The translations under genes were made by a program, and so were the position numbers. The notes beneath the pieces are model-generated. The model was not told where the DNA came from, did not search any database, and worked only from the letters and a program-made list of their open reading frames with translations. Shown here piece by piece: positions 21,150-32,848 of a stretch of 64,000 nucleotides of DNA. Location: NCBI GenBank assembly GCA_947650365.1, contig OX393550.1:71433478-71497477 (forward strand), in the 5' to 3' direction. The stretch's first letter is position 1. The number at the start of each line of letters is the position of its first letter. The stretch is from Chamaelirium japonicum (taxonomy: Eukaryota; Streptophyta; Magnoliopsida; Liliales; Melanthiaceae).

Positions 21150-21490
21150 CTACAAAAAAAGTCCATCCAACTAAAGATAAACAGGCCATCTGAAGTTTAA
21201 GAAAATTCATCAAACATAATTCCATAAAGATATAATCTTCTATATGTAAAAATGCAACATTCAACACTGTACTGTTGGGGTGGGGGCTGTCAGCATATCA
21301 CGTGTGCTTAAAGGATGTATGCAGAAATCCATGTAGGTGACAGCAACAAGCCAACAACAACTATAGCCAAGATATTAGTTATTATTTGGAATATATGAAG
21401 ATAAATTCACGTAAAATGCTATTGGGTGTTTATGTTAATGGAGTAAAGTGCTAGAATACATCATATGATTCTGTACCTACCTAATACAGT
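21150..21490. other. CYP37 intron 1, proximal part
   Basis: AT-rich intron; nothing recognisable. It is the 3' end of the proposed 34.9-kb intron 1 (21150-56051). Confidence 0.5.
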
Positions 21491-21812
21491 ACCCTATGAT
21501 ATATAGTCATTTTGCGACACATGGCATTTAGAATGTGCTAATTTTTTAGGAGGATAATCACCCTACCTTAGATAGAACAGCCACAAATATCGACACATTC
21601 TAAAACTTCTAGGGTCATCAAATGTCCTTTTCAATTTTTACGGCTAAAATGGATGGCCAATAAACCTTCTAGCATTTGATGCCCCTAGAAGCTTTAGAAT
21701 GTGTTGATTTTTTTGTGGACAATCGATCTAAGGTACGGTGATCATCCTCATAAAAAAAAATAAGCACATTCTAAACATTCTAGTGTCACTAATTCACCGT
21801 ATGTCATAGGGT
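21491..21812. mobile_element. foldback element c
   Basis: Ends ACCCTATGATATA (21491) and ...GTATGTCATAGGGT (21812), with agt on both sides as a possible 3-bp duplication. Two inverted cores (about 21528-21608 and 21686-21783) carry GAATGTGCTAATTTTTT, the GATAATCACCCTACCTTAGATA middle and their complements. Same core family as a, b and d. Confidence 0.7.
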
Positions 21813-21851
21813 AGTCCCTAACTCACTATGACACTATAATAGGAACCTAGC

Positions 21852-21853
<2 letters not shown>

Positions 21854-21914
<61 letters not shown>
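21854..21914. repeat. (TA)n microsatellite
   Basis: About 60 bp of pure TA separating the flank of element c from element d. Confidence 0.95.
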
Positions 21915-21917
<3 letters not shown>

Positions 21918-22376
21918 GAAAATGTTTCTTGGTGCACTGAACTACCTTCATTGCTAGTCCAGTGGACCAGTTAACCACCCTACAAGTTTCAGAATTTGCT
22001 GAAACTTGGTGTGTGTGTGTGTGTGTGTGTATGTGAGGGTGTGTGTGTGTGTGTGTGTGTGTGTGAAGGTGTGTGTGTGTGTGTGCGCGCACGGGAGGGG
22101 GGTGTTATCTAGGGTAAGGTGATCATCCTCACAAAAAAATAAGCAAATTTTATAACTTTTAGAGTTGTTAGAAGCTTTATTGACCGTTCACTATAACCGC
22201 TAATTTTGTATAGCACATTTGATGACCCAAGAAGTTTTAGAATTTGTTGATTTTTGGTGATCACCTTACCCTAGATAACACACCCACCAAGTTTCAACAA
22301 ATTATGAAACTTATAGGATGGTAACTAGCCCACTTGACCAGTAACGAAGCTAGTCTAGTGGACCAGGAAACCAATC

Positions 22377-22378
<2 letters not shown>
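21915..22378. mobile_element. foldback element d, (TA)n on both sides
   Basis: Arms start GGGAAAATGTTTCTTGGTGCA and GGGATTGGTTTCCTGGTCCA (right arm reverse-complemented) and stay complementary for about 100 bp. Cores at about 21987-22163 (expanded by GT repeats, 22010-22084) and 22234-22315. Bounded exactly by TA repeats at both ends. Confidence 0.75.

Positions 22379-22412
<34 letters not shown>
22379..22412. repeat. (TA)n microsatellite
   Basis: Shared boundary between foldback d and the next TA-bounded segment. Confidence 0.95.
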
Positions 22413-22414
<2 letters not shown>

Positions 22415-22641
22415 GGCCCAGGAAGCTGAACTCGAGTTCACCATTCATATGGTGAACTCGAATGGAGAAGCTGTCACGTGTCCTGAGAAAGTGTTCAACC
22501 CTCTTGTTTTTTGCTTTATGTCTTTTCAGTGTTCAACCCTCTTAAATGCATATCCCTTCTTACTTGCTTTATGTCTTTTTAGTGGACACATGGCGCAATA
22601 TTTCACCATTCATTTGTAAACTCAAGTTCACCAAACTCTTT

Positions 22642-22644
<3 letters not shown>
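22413..22644. mobile_element. TA-bounded inverted-repeat segment e
   Basis: Sits between two TA tracts. The left side carries GAACTCGAGTTCACCATTC and its inverted copy, the right side TTCACCATTCATTTGTAAAC and CTCAAGTTCACC. Central tandem copies of GTGTTCAACCCTCTT and CTTTATGTCTTTT. Lacks the a-d core. Confidence 0.55.

Positions 22645-22690
<46 letters not shown>
22645..22690. repeat. (TA)n microsatellite
   Basis: About 45 bp of TA closing segment e. Confidence 0.95.
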
Positions 22691-22693
<3 letters not shown>

Positions 22694-23040
22694 ATGGATG
22701 TGCTTGTCGGCACTATAGCGGCCGCCTTCAGTGGCCACGGCTCCACCTCAGGCTTAATGCCCCTGAGAGATGCCTCCAGCGGCTCATCACCGGCCAACAC
22801 CTCCCCTCTCTCTAAGCCAACACGTGAGATGAAAACTCACAGCGAGCATCGACGCGAATTTATGATTTTATTGGAAATCGGTTTCCAATGCCACGATATT
22901 TAAGAATTTGTTTTAGATGATCAAATGAACAATTTTCCCTTTTCAAATTCAGACATGTGACAAGGAGGGAATCTATAAAAATTTGCTTTGAGTGTGCCCA
23001 TATCAGCAATAAGAAGCCAAGAAGCTTCTGAAAGAAAAAG

Positions 23041-23071
<31 letters not shown>

Positions 23072-23189
23072 GAGGAAAGATTCAATTGATTCCCGTGCTG
23101 GGATAAGGAAAGATGTCTCAAGAAAAGTTGTGATCGATGCCCATGTTGGGATAAGGAAAGTGCTCCCGATCACCCCCAACCGTCCTTGA
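22691..23189. other. unassigned intron 1 spacer
   Basis: GC-rich start (22690-22860) then AT-rich with an A tract and short (TA)n (23036-23069). Short ORFs on both strands match nothing I recognise. Confidence 0.4.
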
Positions 23190-24720
23190 GCAGTCACTAA
23201 TGTTTACGGACCAAATGATAAGTGATAACCAATTGTGTCCTGTTTTTTAGGAGGAGATTAGAGACATCAGGAACAAATTCCAAGGTCCATGAATCATAGG
23301 GGGAGACTTTAAAGTCACACGGTTTTCTTTTGAGAGAAGCAGTAGTATGGGGAGCAAATTGGACATAGAAGACTTTGCTAACATGGTGAGAGACCTAGAG
23401 CTCATAGACCTTCCTATGAACGGTCGTAAATACACTTGGAGTAATAAAAGAGAGAACCCAACCTTTGCCCGGTTGGATAAATTCTTAGTTCAGGTGAATG
23501 GGAGAGCCTTTATCCACCCAATCGGTCTAGTAGCTTTTAGCTCACACCATGCTCCGATCATGATTGATACACTCTCAGAGTTCTCTTCTTTTCATAGATT
23601 TTCCGGTTTGAGAAGATGGGGATGGAGGAGAATAGTTTCTACGATCTTGTTAAACTTTGGTAGTCAGAAAAAGGAGATACTCAGAACTCAGCAAAGAATT
23701 TGGGTATTAAATTCCATCATCTTAGGAGAAAGTTAAGAGATTAGGAGAGAAGAATATTTGGCAATGTTCTACCTAAAAAAGAGAAACTCCTTAAAAGTGG
23801 TTGGAGATCTGGAGAAGAAAGCAGAGATTGGACCTTTATCAACATTACATAAAGCAAATTTGGACTCATATTCAGGAATTGTGTCAGACACCCATTATGG
23901 AAGAGATTATGTGGAAGCAGTGTTCAAGGGATAGGTGGATTTCTTTAGGGTATAAAAATACTGCACTTCCATAAGGTGGGTAATAACACAAAGAGAAGAA
24001 ACAAAATTCACTCCCTTAACCAGGATGGCAGCCTCTCACTAATCATAATGATATTAGTCACATGATTTCCAATCACTTCAAGAGCTACTTTGCTAAAACA
24101 GGGATGGCTATTGCTACTTGTGATTGGGAAGGGCTGAATTCTCTTAAACTAGAAGATAATTCAGAGATAGACAGGTCATTCATGAGCCTGAAGAATTCTG
24201 AAGATCCATATTTGAAATGAAGCAGATGGGGCTTCTGGCCCTCACGGATTCCTAGTGTTTTTCAATCAGCATTTTTGCGAGGTTATTAAGGACATATGCA
24301 GCTTCCTCCAGGACTTCTTTGAGCATAAGGTCTCCCTCAATAGCTTGAACTACTCTTGGATTGTTCTCATCCCGAAGATAGAAGGAGCAAAGTCAATATC
24401 GGACTTTAGGCCGATCAATTTATCTAATAGTCTTTATAAAATTATTATGAAGATTTTGGCTAGGATTGCAACAGTTATGAATGATATCATTAGCAGAAAT
24501 CAAACAGCTTTTATCAAGGGGAGGTTGATCTTGGATAGTATTGCCACAGCCCGGGAGCTCATTTACCACTTGAAGGAGAAAAAGGAAGAAGGGATCATTC
24601 TCAAGATTGATTTTGAGAAGGAGTTTGATAGGCCCAGCTAGAGTTTGTTGATAGAAGCTATGAAGGCAAAAGGATTCTCTGACAACTGGATTAATTAGGT
24701 TTGGAATTGCCTATCCACTT
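23190..24720 (+). pseudogene. LINE segment 1: endonuclease and RT start
   Basis: Endonuclease-like sequence with YGPND (about 23205), IIGGDFKVTRFS (about 23285) and YTWSNKR...FARLDKF (about 23430-23490). After a degenerate spacer, RT start at 24255-24640 has WIVLIPKIEGAKSISDFRPI and TAFIKGRLILDSI...KIDFEK. Several TGG-to-stop changes and frameshifts. The piece ends at the TRIM target site cactt. Confidence 0.85.
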
Positions 24721-25010
24721 TGTTAATGGATAGTCCCACATCGGTGAGGGAGGCACCCATCACCCGCTTAATATACCCTCTGTCGACGTCCCCTTACAAC
24801 CCGGGTTTTAAGGTGTGAGGGTATCTAACATGGTATCAGAGTTGCCATGCGTGCTCCGCATGGGAGGATTCTTGCCACACGTACTCTGTGTGAGGGGGAG
24901 TGTAAATGGATAGTCCCACATCGATGAGGGAGGCACCCATCACCCGCTTAATATACCCTCTGTGGACCTCCCCTTACAACCCGGGTTTTAAGGTGTCAGG
25001 GTATCTAACA
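24721..25010 (+). mobile_element. TRIM (miniature LTR retrotransposon)
   Basis: Two 110-bp LTRs (24721-24830 and 24901-25010), TGTTAATGG...TATCTAACA, about 5 differences. Primer site TGGTATCAGAG at 24831, purine tract GTGAGGGGGAG (24890-24900), only 70 bp internal. Perfect duplication cactt (24716-24720 and 25011-25015). Non-coding; needs another element's enzymes. A solo LTR of the same family is at 44297-44406. Confidence 0.95.
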
Positions 25011-25015
25011 CACTT

Positions 25016-25345
25016 CTAAACTTTCATGCCTTATCAATGACAGATCTAGCAAGCACTTCAAGATGGGCAGAGGAGTCAAGCAAGGTTGTCCCCTTTCTCC
25101 CTATACGTCCTTATTTTAGCTATGGATGTTTTTTATGCGATGATTCAAAGTGCACGAGTTAAGGGCCTAATGTCAGGAGTAAGGGAATCAAATTGTAAAA
25201 GATCGAACGTGCATTTTATTTTATCATTATCTTTTGTAGATGATACATTTTTTATTTTGCAAAATAGCGGTTTTGAAGATTATTCTATACTCCATGGAGG
25301 TAGTCTCAAGGATGATCAATTTTGGTTAAGTCCTCACTTTTCTAC
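25016..25345 (+). pseudogene. LINE segment 2: RT core
   Basis: Resumes after the TRIM with KMGRGVKQGCPLSP (about 25062-25110), then SFVDDTFFILQ (about 25230), the FxDD catalytic box of plant LINEs. Ends where copia III begins. Confidence 0.85.
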
Positions 25346-25454
25346 TATTAAGGTATAGATGGGTCGGGTTCTATGTTGTACATATATATTGGGCTTAGTC
25401 CCTCAATGAAGGATCATTACATTCTCTCCAAACCCTAGCCATCACCTCCTAACA
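25346..25454 (+). repeat. 5' LTR of copia III
   Basis: 109 bp, shorter than its partner because one copy of a GTCGGGTTCTATGT-type direct repeat is missing. Confidence 0.8.
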
Positions 25455-25466
25455 TGGTATCAGAGC

Positions 25467-25910
25467 TCTGCGGCGAAGGCGGCACCTCCTCCGGTAGCCC
25501 CTCCCCTCCAGCCCCTCCCTCACCCGATCCCCCTCCCCTTCTCTGACAGCCACCTCCTACCCGCCCCCCTCTCCTCCCCGGACCCCGATCCCCGCCCCCT
25601 CCTCTCCTCAATCCCCTCCAGCCTCTCACCCTCCTCCGAAAGACCCCCCCCCCCTCCGGCCCCTCCCCCACCCGATCACCCTTCCCTCCTCCGGCAACCA
25701 CCCCCTACCCGCCCCCTCTCCTCCCCAATCCCTCCTTCCCTCCCCACCCCCTCCCCTCTACCCACAAGCCTCCCTCCTCCTCCCCGATCCTCCGTAGCCC
25801 TCCTCACCGCCCCTTCCCCCCCCCCTCCCAGCCCCTCCTCACAGCCCCCCTCCTCGCAGCCCCCCACTCCCCGCCACCCCACCGCACCTATCCTCCTGCC
25901 TTTATGTGTC
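25467..25910 (+). other. C-rich leader of copia III
   Basis: Long cytosine runs with words like CCCCTCCCCCACCCGATC; homologous in position to the leaders of copias II, V, VI and VII. Confidence 0.6.
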
Positions 25911-27369
25911 GTTCAAAACCCCTGAGGTCCACCACAGCCGTCGCACCTCCCCTGCTCTCAGACCCTGCAGCACCCTATTACCGCCACAGTCGTCCCACCA
26001 CCTTCCATGCTTTCTCTAGCCACTACCACTCATCTGCTTAGTTGGTTCCCTCTCGTCTCTCGTCGAGAGTTTCCGATGACACTTCTACAGTCGCCTCTGT
26101 GTCTCCCCACTCTTGCGCGATGATGGCCTCTTTTGACACTATGGCCTTCCACTATGCTCCTCCATCACTCCGCTTTAAGGGTGTTCTCGGGTCGGGTTCC
26201 TCCGTCGAGACAGCCGGTCGTGAACGTGATCAGGCTCTCCTCTGCCATGGTAGCAACATTGCTGCTGCAATAGATCCAGCTACTCTGACACCTTTCGTCA
26301 CCACTACTGCTCCGCCCCGGTTTGACTCCAACCGTCTTCAATGACTTGAGAGCTACTTCTCCGGCACCTTGCCTCTACCAGCTCTTCGACAGCTCACGGT
26401 CTGTCCGTCGCTCCTGTTACTGCTGCTCCATGGATCTTAGACTCTGGTGCCTCCTACCACCTCACCAGTGATTCAACCGTAGTCACCGACTATACCCCTT
26501 CTCCCACCCACTTGGGGGTCGGTACTGTTGATGGAGCTCTCATACCTATTTCGCAGTGTGGATCTATCACCTCTGATTCCAATCCCACTTGTTGTCTGAC
26601 CTTGCCTCGTGTTCACCATGCTCCTCTCTTAAACATTAATTTAATATCTGTTAGTTTTCTTTGTGACTCTGGCCTGACCGTTACCTTTACTTCTTGTTCT
26701 GTGCAGGATCAGCGGATGGGTCAGAGAGTTTGGTTGGGTCGTAGAGCAGGGGGACTCTATCAGTTGGATAAGCTTCACTTTTCTACTTCCACTCCTTCCG
26801 TTCAGTCAGCTCTGTTCGTCACCTCTGATGTTAACCTATGGCACAGAAGGTTAGGTCACATATCCAGTATCGACTCTAAAACGTTTTCCACTTTGGCGCT
26901 TTGGGTCGAGTGTCTTTCTCCCCCCTCTCTGTCTGCACTAGTTGTCGATTGGCAAAGCACATAGCTCTTTCTTTTTTTGCTAGTGTTTCCCGATTCAACT
27001 CCCCTTTTAATTTAGTGCAATCTGACGTGTAAGGTCCTGCTCCAGTTACCTCCTTTACTGTTTTTTGTATTATGTGAGCTTTATAGATTATTACTCTTAC
27101 TGCACCTGGGTCTATCTAATGCGCCGCTGCTCATAGATTCCTCATATCTACAAGAACTTCACTACTATGTTTCATACCCAGTTTGATCAGAGTATTAAGA
27201 CTTTTTGGTCTGATTGTGCCCAGGAGTATCTCTACTCTGAGATGCATGAGATCCTTCAGACTAACATCATTCCTCCCCAATAGTCGTGCCCCCACATCCA
27301 TGAACATAACAGAGTCGTCAAGCGCAAGCATCGCCATGTCCTCGAGACAACGCGAGCTCTACTTCTGTT

Positions 27370-28016
27370 CAGTGTTATTAAAGGCGCGCCTAGGCATGCG
27401 CCTAGACTCAGGCTCAACTAGGCTCACCCTCTGCGCCTCAAAAAACATAAGGCCAGGCTCTGTTAGAAAGGCGCGCGCCTAGGCTCCAGGCGCAAAAAAA
27501 GCGCGCCTAGTTGAACCATGTGCAATTATGTGCTTGCAATTGATATTTTTGACAATATGATTAAGTTATTAAGTAGATTTGATTCATGATTACAATAGTC
27601 TGAATATTGGCACATTGATTGAATATTATTTACATTCAAAATTATTTGTTATAGTTCTTAGGTAGGACCATATGAGCAATTGTGGGTTGGATTTGATGAT
27701 TTTGATATTATTTCAATTACAAGATTCAACAAGTTTTATTTTCTTTCTCGATTTGCACATTTCATACTGATTTAGAAACATGTGCACAAGCACACGGATG
27801 AAATAACACATTCAATCATTCACTATTTATTTTTTGTTTGCTATAATATCACATTTGATATCTTATACTGGTTATTTAATATTTAATTTATTTTAAATGG
27901 CTTATTTAGAGCCGTAATTTAAACCTACAAGGCTACAACATTTGTGTTGTTCCAACAACGATCTATCCAATTTATCTTGTCTTAAGATTCATTTTCTTAG
28001 TCTAGTTATGCATGTT

Positions 28017-28062
<46 letters not shown>

Positions 28063-28159
28063 CTTACTTTAATCAGGCGCGTGCCTTGAGTTGCGCCTTG
28101 CGCCTAAGCTCTAGGAGAACTTTGCGTCTCATGTGCGTCTTGAGCCTTTCAGAACACTG
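27370..28159. mobile_element. hAT-type MITE, third family (CAGTG ends)
   Basis: 790 bp with a perfect 8-bp duplication cttctgtt (27362-27369 and 28160-28167). Ends CAGTGTTATTAAAGGC and CAGTGTTCTGAAAGGC. Both subterminal regions are rich in GCGCCTAGGCGC-type words; the middle is AT-rich with a (TA)n tract at 28020-28058. No ORF. Confidence 0.92.
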
Positions 28160-28949
28160 CTTCTGTTCCATATTCCTACAGGGCCGAGGCTGTTCTAACC
28201 GTTGTTCACCTTATCAACATCACTACGTCCTCTGTCTTCTTTGGTGTTAACCCTATGAGCGGCTTTACTCCACTTCACCTGACTACACCCTTCTTTATAT
28301 CTTTGGATGCACGTGCTTCGTACTCCTCCCTCCCCATGAGCACACCAAACTCTGCTAGGTCTGTTAGGTGTGTCCACTTGGGACTCAATCGGGAGCACAA
28401 GGGCAATCGATGCTATGATCCTTTGGCTCGCCGTATCCGTGTCTCTTGTCATGTATCCTTTGTTGAGGATGTCCCGTACTTTTCCACTGAGTCCCGGGAC
28501 CTTCCATTACCGCCTGCGTCACACTCTACGCCTTCACCACCTCTCATCATCCCCTTCCAATCTCCGTTTCTTACTCCCACACCCATGGATGTGCCTTCCC
28601 CGGTTGAGCTTCCCCTACCATCGTCGGGACCCTCCTCGCCTCCACCTCTCCCACCTCCCATACCCCCACCTACTATATCCCCTCACCTCCTCCACCTCCC
28701 CCACCCCCACCACCACTATCTGTCACGCTTATCTACACTCATCGCTCCACAGTCCCTCCTACCGAGCCTGTCTCCACTGGTAGTCTGGTACTCCTTTGTC
28801 TGCAGTTACTCTCTCCTCTCTGGTCACGGATCCTGGCTCTGTTCGGTGCTACCCTGCGCACTAACATCACCCTCCTGACAGATATAACTATTCTTCTGAC
28901 AGGTTTGGCTATTTTGCTTTTACCTCTGCCTCTCCCGACACCTCTGGAC

Positions 28950-29689
28950 CTAAGAAGCACTGACACTGGTACGGGGACACAGGTACGACACGACACGGGT
29001 TTGCCGACACGGCAAATCCTAAAAAAGGACACGGGTACGACAGGGACACGACAAAATAAATTACTATTTTTAAATTTATATTTTATGTGTGTTTGCAATT
29101 CATATATATTTCAATAACCTAAAAAACCTCATAGAAAACAACTAAATTGAAAATTTAATGCATACTGAATCGCTATCGTTAGTTACATCCAGCCCGATCG
29201 GTAAATCGCAAACAGCTCTAAATGGTATGAAAAATAACGATTGTGTTTCAGTTTTGACTTCAACGGTTCAACCTATCTGAAACCTCAGAGGATAAGATAA
29301 GTTAAAGCCAAACCTGAATCGTAATCGTCCATCACAACCATCCTGACAAATGAATCACACATGCTCAAATGGCATGCAAAAGAATGACTGCGATTCAGTT
29401 TTGGCTTCAACCTATCTGATTCTCTGAGGTTATAATCTCAGAGGATCAGATAGGTCGAAGCCAAAACTAAATCACCACAGCTTGTTAACCGACCCTATAT
29501 CGAACAATCCGTCAACCCGCAGTGTCCCGAGTGTCTGAGGAGTGTCCGACTATGTCTGGCTCCAGGAAGCATGTAGGACACGGCACATGTGTGTCCAGTG
29601 CGTGTCCGGCGAGTGTCCGACAAGTGTTGGTGTCCGACACGTGTCCAACACGGGTACGGGAGGCCTGGGGAAGTGCCCATGCTTCCTAG
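28950..29689 (-). mobile_element. hAT-type MITE, copy 2 (CTAAGAAGCAC family)
   Basis: 740 bp, perfect 8-bp duplication ctctggac (28942-28949 and 29690-29697). Ends CTAAGAAGCAC and CTAGGAAGCAT. Same family as 2648-9546 but inverted relative to it: shared blocks include the GGACACG-rich end, the CAGATAGGTTGAAGCCAAAACTG-like inner repeats and the opposite GACACGGGT end. Inserted in the hinge of copia III. Confidence 0.93.
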
Positions 29690-31308
29690 CTCTGGACATT
29701 CTGTTGTTGCTTTCTACTCTCCGTCATACCAGGCCTTTCTCACTCGCCGTTATACCAGGCCTTTCTCACTGCTCTCCACACCCACCGAAAGCCCCAGTCG
29801 TACCGTGAGGTAGTTTTGCACCCAAAGTGGCGACAGGCCATAACAACGGGCTTGGGGCCTTTCAGCGGATTCAGACTTAGGATCTGGTTCCTTGTCCCTC
29901 AGGCATGGTGTCTGTCAGCTGCAAATGGATCTTCAAGATCAAGACTCAACCTGATGGTTCCATTGAGCGGATCAAGGCTCGCCTTGTTGCTCGTGACTTC
30001 TCTCAAGAGTATGATATTGACTACGATAAGACGTTTGCTCCAATTGTTCGGATGACCACCGTTCGTACCCTCTTAGCTGTGGCAGCTGCTCGAGGTGGCC
30101 TCTCCATCAGATAAATGTGACTAATGCCTTTCTACACGGTGATCTCTCATAGGAGGTATACATAGCTCCTCCACCGGGCGTATCTGCTCCTTCGGGGCAC
30201 GTCTGTCGTCTGAGCCAGAAAATCTACGGGCTTAAGAAGACCCTCGTGCCTGATTTGAGCAATTCCGCAGTGCAGTTCTAGCAGCTGGGTTTGTAGAGCG
30301 TCACTCTGACTATGCCCTGTTCATCCGCTCCTTTAATCAGGGTCTTGCTATTCTGCTTCTATATGTGGATGATATGATCATAACCGGGGACGACAGTGCC
30401 ACCATAGCGTCACCTCTAGAATCAGTTCGAGATGAAGGATAAGGATCATCTTCGCTACTTTCTTGGCCTTGAGATTGCCCGGTCAGCTCGTTGATTGTTA
30501 ATTTCCCAGCAAAAGTACATCTCCGACATCTTTGTCGATGCTGCTCTCACTGACTCTCGCACTGCTGACACACCTATGGAGCTCAACTTGAAGATCCTTT
30601 CTACAGATGGTAAGCCTCTCCATGATGTTTCCCAATACCAGAGGCTGGTTGGGATGCTAGGTTATCTCACCATGACTAGGCCAAACATTGCCCATGCTAT
30701 TAGTATTGTCAGTCAGTTTGTTCAGGCTCCTTGCTCTGTTCAATATGCAGGGGTCCTTCAGATCATCCGCTATCTACGGAAAACCATCACCCGTTCATTG
30801 CTTTCCCCTCCACCTCTCCGCTGATGCTGCATGCCTACTCCGATGCATATTGGGCAGCAGATGTTGCTACTTACCGTTCTACTACCGGCTACTGCGTGTT
30901 CCTTGGTGACTCTCTCATTTCTTGGCGTAGTACGAAATAGGAATCTGTCGCTCGCTCCAGCACCGAAGCCGAATACAGGACTATGGCTTCCACTACCGCA
31001 GAGATTGTCTGACTACGCCCTCCTTCTAGACCTAGGCGTAATGATCTCCGAGCTCACTCCTCTCTTTTATGATAACCAGAGTGCTATTCAGATTGCTAGC
31101 AACCCGGACTTTCATAAGTGCACCATACATATTGAGGTTAATCGTCACTATGTTTGCCAGGAGTTTCTCACCCACACTATCTCCTTACCATTCATTCACT
31201 CGATAAAACAGACTGCTAACTTCCTCACGAAGCCCCTGACTATTGCTTGCTTCCGGTATTTTATCAGCAAACTTTTGGTACATGATTCACCGTGAGTTTG
31301 AGGGGGAG

Positions 31309-31438
31309 TGTTAATGTATAGATGAGTCGGGTTCTATGTACAGTCGGGTCGGGTTCTATGTTGTACATATATATTGGGCTTAGTCCCTCAATGAAGTATC
31401 ATTCTATTATCTCCAAACCCTAGCCATCATCTCCTACA
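31309..31438 (+). repeat. 3' LTR of copia III
   Basis: 130 bp, preceded by the polypurine tract; LINE sequence resumes immediately after. Confidence 0.85.
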
Positions 31439-32269
31439 TTGGCTCCGACTCAAGTCTGGGTATGTCTTTATCCAAAATAATGAATCACAAACTAGACAGC
31501 TTACCGATGAAGTACTTGGGTGCCCCTTTGAGTGATAAAAGGCCTAGGAAAGATAATTGGTTGAGAATCATACAGAAAATGGAATTAAGATTAGCAAGAA
31601 AGGGAAGAATTTATCCATAAGGGGCAGACTGGTGTTGATCAATTGTTGTGTTTTCCCTTATCCCCTCCTATCATATTTCCTTCTAATTTTTACCAAAATG
31701 AGTGTCCAATAAGATGGATTCCATTCGTAGCAGATTTCTGTGGAAAGGAGCAGACCGGCATTCTAAGGCCTATCATTTGGCGAAGTGGGGTAAAGTGTGC
31801 AATTCCAAACAACGAGGAGAATTGGGTATATCAATTTAGCATAAAACAAAAGCATTAAAAGGAAAGTGGTGATGGAGATTACAGAATAACCAAGGTGATA
31901 GCTAGAATTCAGTTATTAAAAGAGTCAAAGGATAGCACTTCAAAAGATTTAACTCAATGTAGGTGACAAGGAGATCATCTTGTAAGATCTCTCCAATCTG
32001 ATGGGGTGTCCAAAAAGCAGGCAGGATCAAGGTGTGGCACCAAACTCATTATTGGGAATGGAAGATCAATACTTTTCTAGGAGGATATATGGTTGGGAGA
32101 AGGCCCTTTGAAGAACATGTATCCCGAACTCTATAACCTAGATTGACATAAAGGCGCTACTGTTCAATCATTAATGCAAGCTGGAGAACGGGCAAGCACT
32201 CTAGGATTAAGTTTAGAAGGAATATCCCCCCTCATCGTATCCAGCAGTCCGAGAGGTTATGGATCTTCT
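31439..32269 (+). pseudogene. LINE segment 3: RT thumb region
   Basis: Continues from segment 2 with LDSLPMKYLGAPLSDKRPRK (about 31490-31550), then the region homologous to LINE RARKGR...LINxxVFS, frame-broken. Ends at the copia B target site cttct. Confidence 0.8.
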
Positions 32270-32430
32270 TGTTAAGATGTATTAGTGTATATACATACAC
32301 TCAGCGTGTATATGACTCACATGTATTCACCTTATATTGGCTATTGGCCTAATGAGAGATCCATTCCATTCTCTCCCCAAACCCTAGCTCTCCCTCTCTC
32401 TCTCTCTCTCTTCCTCTAGGGTTTGTCACA
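32270..32430 (+). repeat. 5' LTR of copia B
   Basis: 161 bp, TGTTAAGATG...TTTGTCACA, with a perfect short inverted repeat (GTGTATATACATACAC) and a (CT)n tract. Confidence 0.95.
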
Positions 32431-32442
32431 TGGTATCAGAGC

Positions 32443-32848
32443 AAGGTTGATCGCCGGCGTCATCAACGGCTCCCTTGTCTCCGTCAATCCAGATCCTCCC
32501 CTCGCCTCGCTTGCGATCCACTCCTGCGATCCTCCCCGCGCCCGCAGACCAGCCGATCCCGCCGCTCGCTGCTCGCGATCAGATCCCGCAGCTATCCCGC
32601 GCCCGCTCGCGATCCCGCTCCCGCCGCTCGCTCGCGCTCGCGCTCGCGACCCCGCGCCCGCCGCTCGCTCGCGCTCGTGACCCCGCACCCGCGGCTCCCT
32701 GCGCATATCTGCACCCGCCGATCCCGCGGCTCCCTGCGCCGCTCGCGACCCCTCACAACCCCGTGCCCTCCGATCCAAGTCCCGCGCACAGCGCTCGCTC
32801 GCGATCCAAACCCGCAGCTAGCTCTTCGAGCCCTCTCTCTCTCCGGGC
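32443..32848 (+). other. leader of copia B
   Basis: GC-rich leader with CGCTCGCG/CTCGCGATC repeats. Minus-strand Arg/Gly-rich ORFs here reflect that composition. Confidence 0.55.

Larger units (their letters stand above)
26395..31295 (+). pseudogene. copia III pol remnant
   Basis: Protease box WILDSGASYHLT (about 26430), pre-integrase (26512-26964), decayed integrase (27000-27360, resuming 28160), hinge, RT from 29880 with CKWIFKIKT, YVDDMIITGDD (about 30360) and RNase H (30495-31295) ending VHDSP. Many frameshifts and stops. Interrupted by two hAT MITEs, the first in integrase and the second in the hinge. Confidence 0.85.
25346..31438 (+). mobile_element. copia III: old copia inside the LINE
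   Basis: 5' LTR 25346-25454 (first bases decayed, about 20 bp of the GTCGGGTCGGGTT repeat missing) followed by TGGTATCAGAGC at 25455. 3' LTR 31309-31438 after GAGTTTGAGGGGGAG, with the terminal TAACA reduced to TACA. LINE sequence lies on both sides, proving insertion, although no clear 5-bp duplication remains. Contains hAT MITEs at 27370-28159 and 28950-29689. Same family as copias I and II. Confidence 0.9.

Noticed and set aside
22603..22903. Overlapping ORFs on both strands in a GC-rich patch
   Set aside because: Neither peptide matches a family I know and there are no splice or start signals beyond chance.
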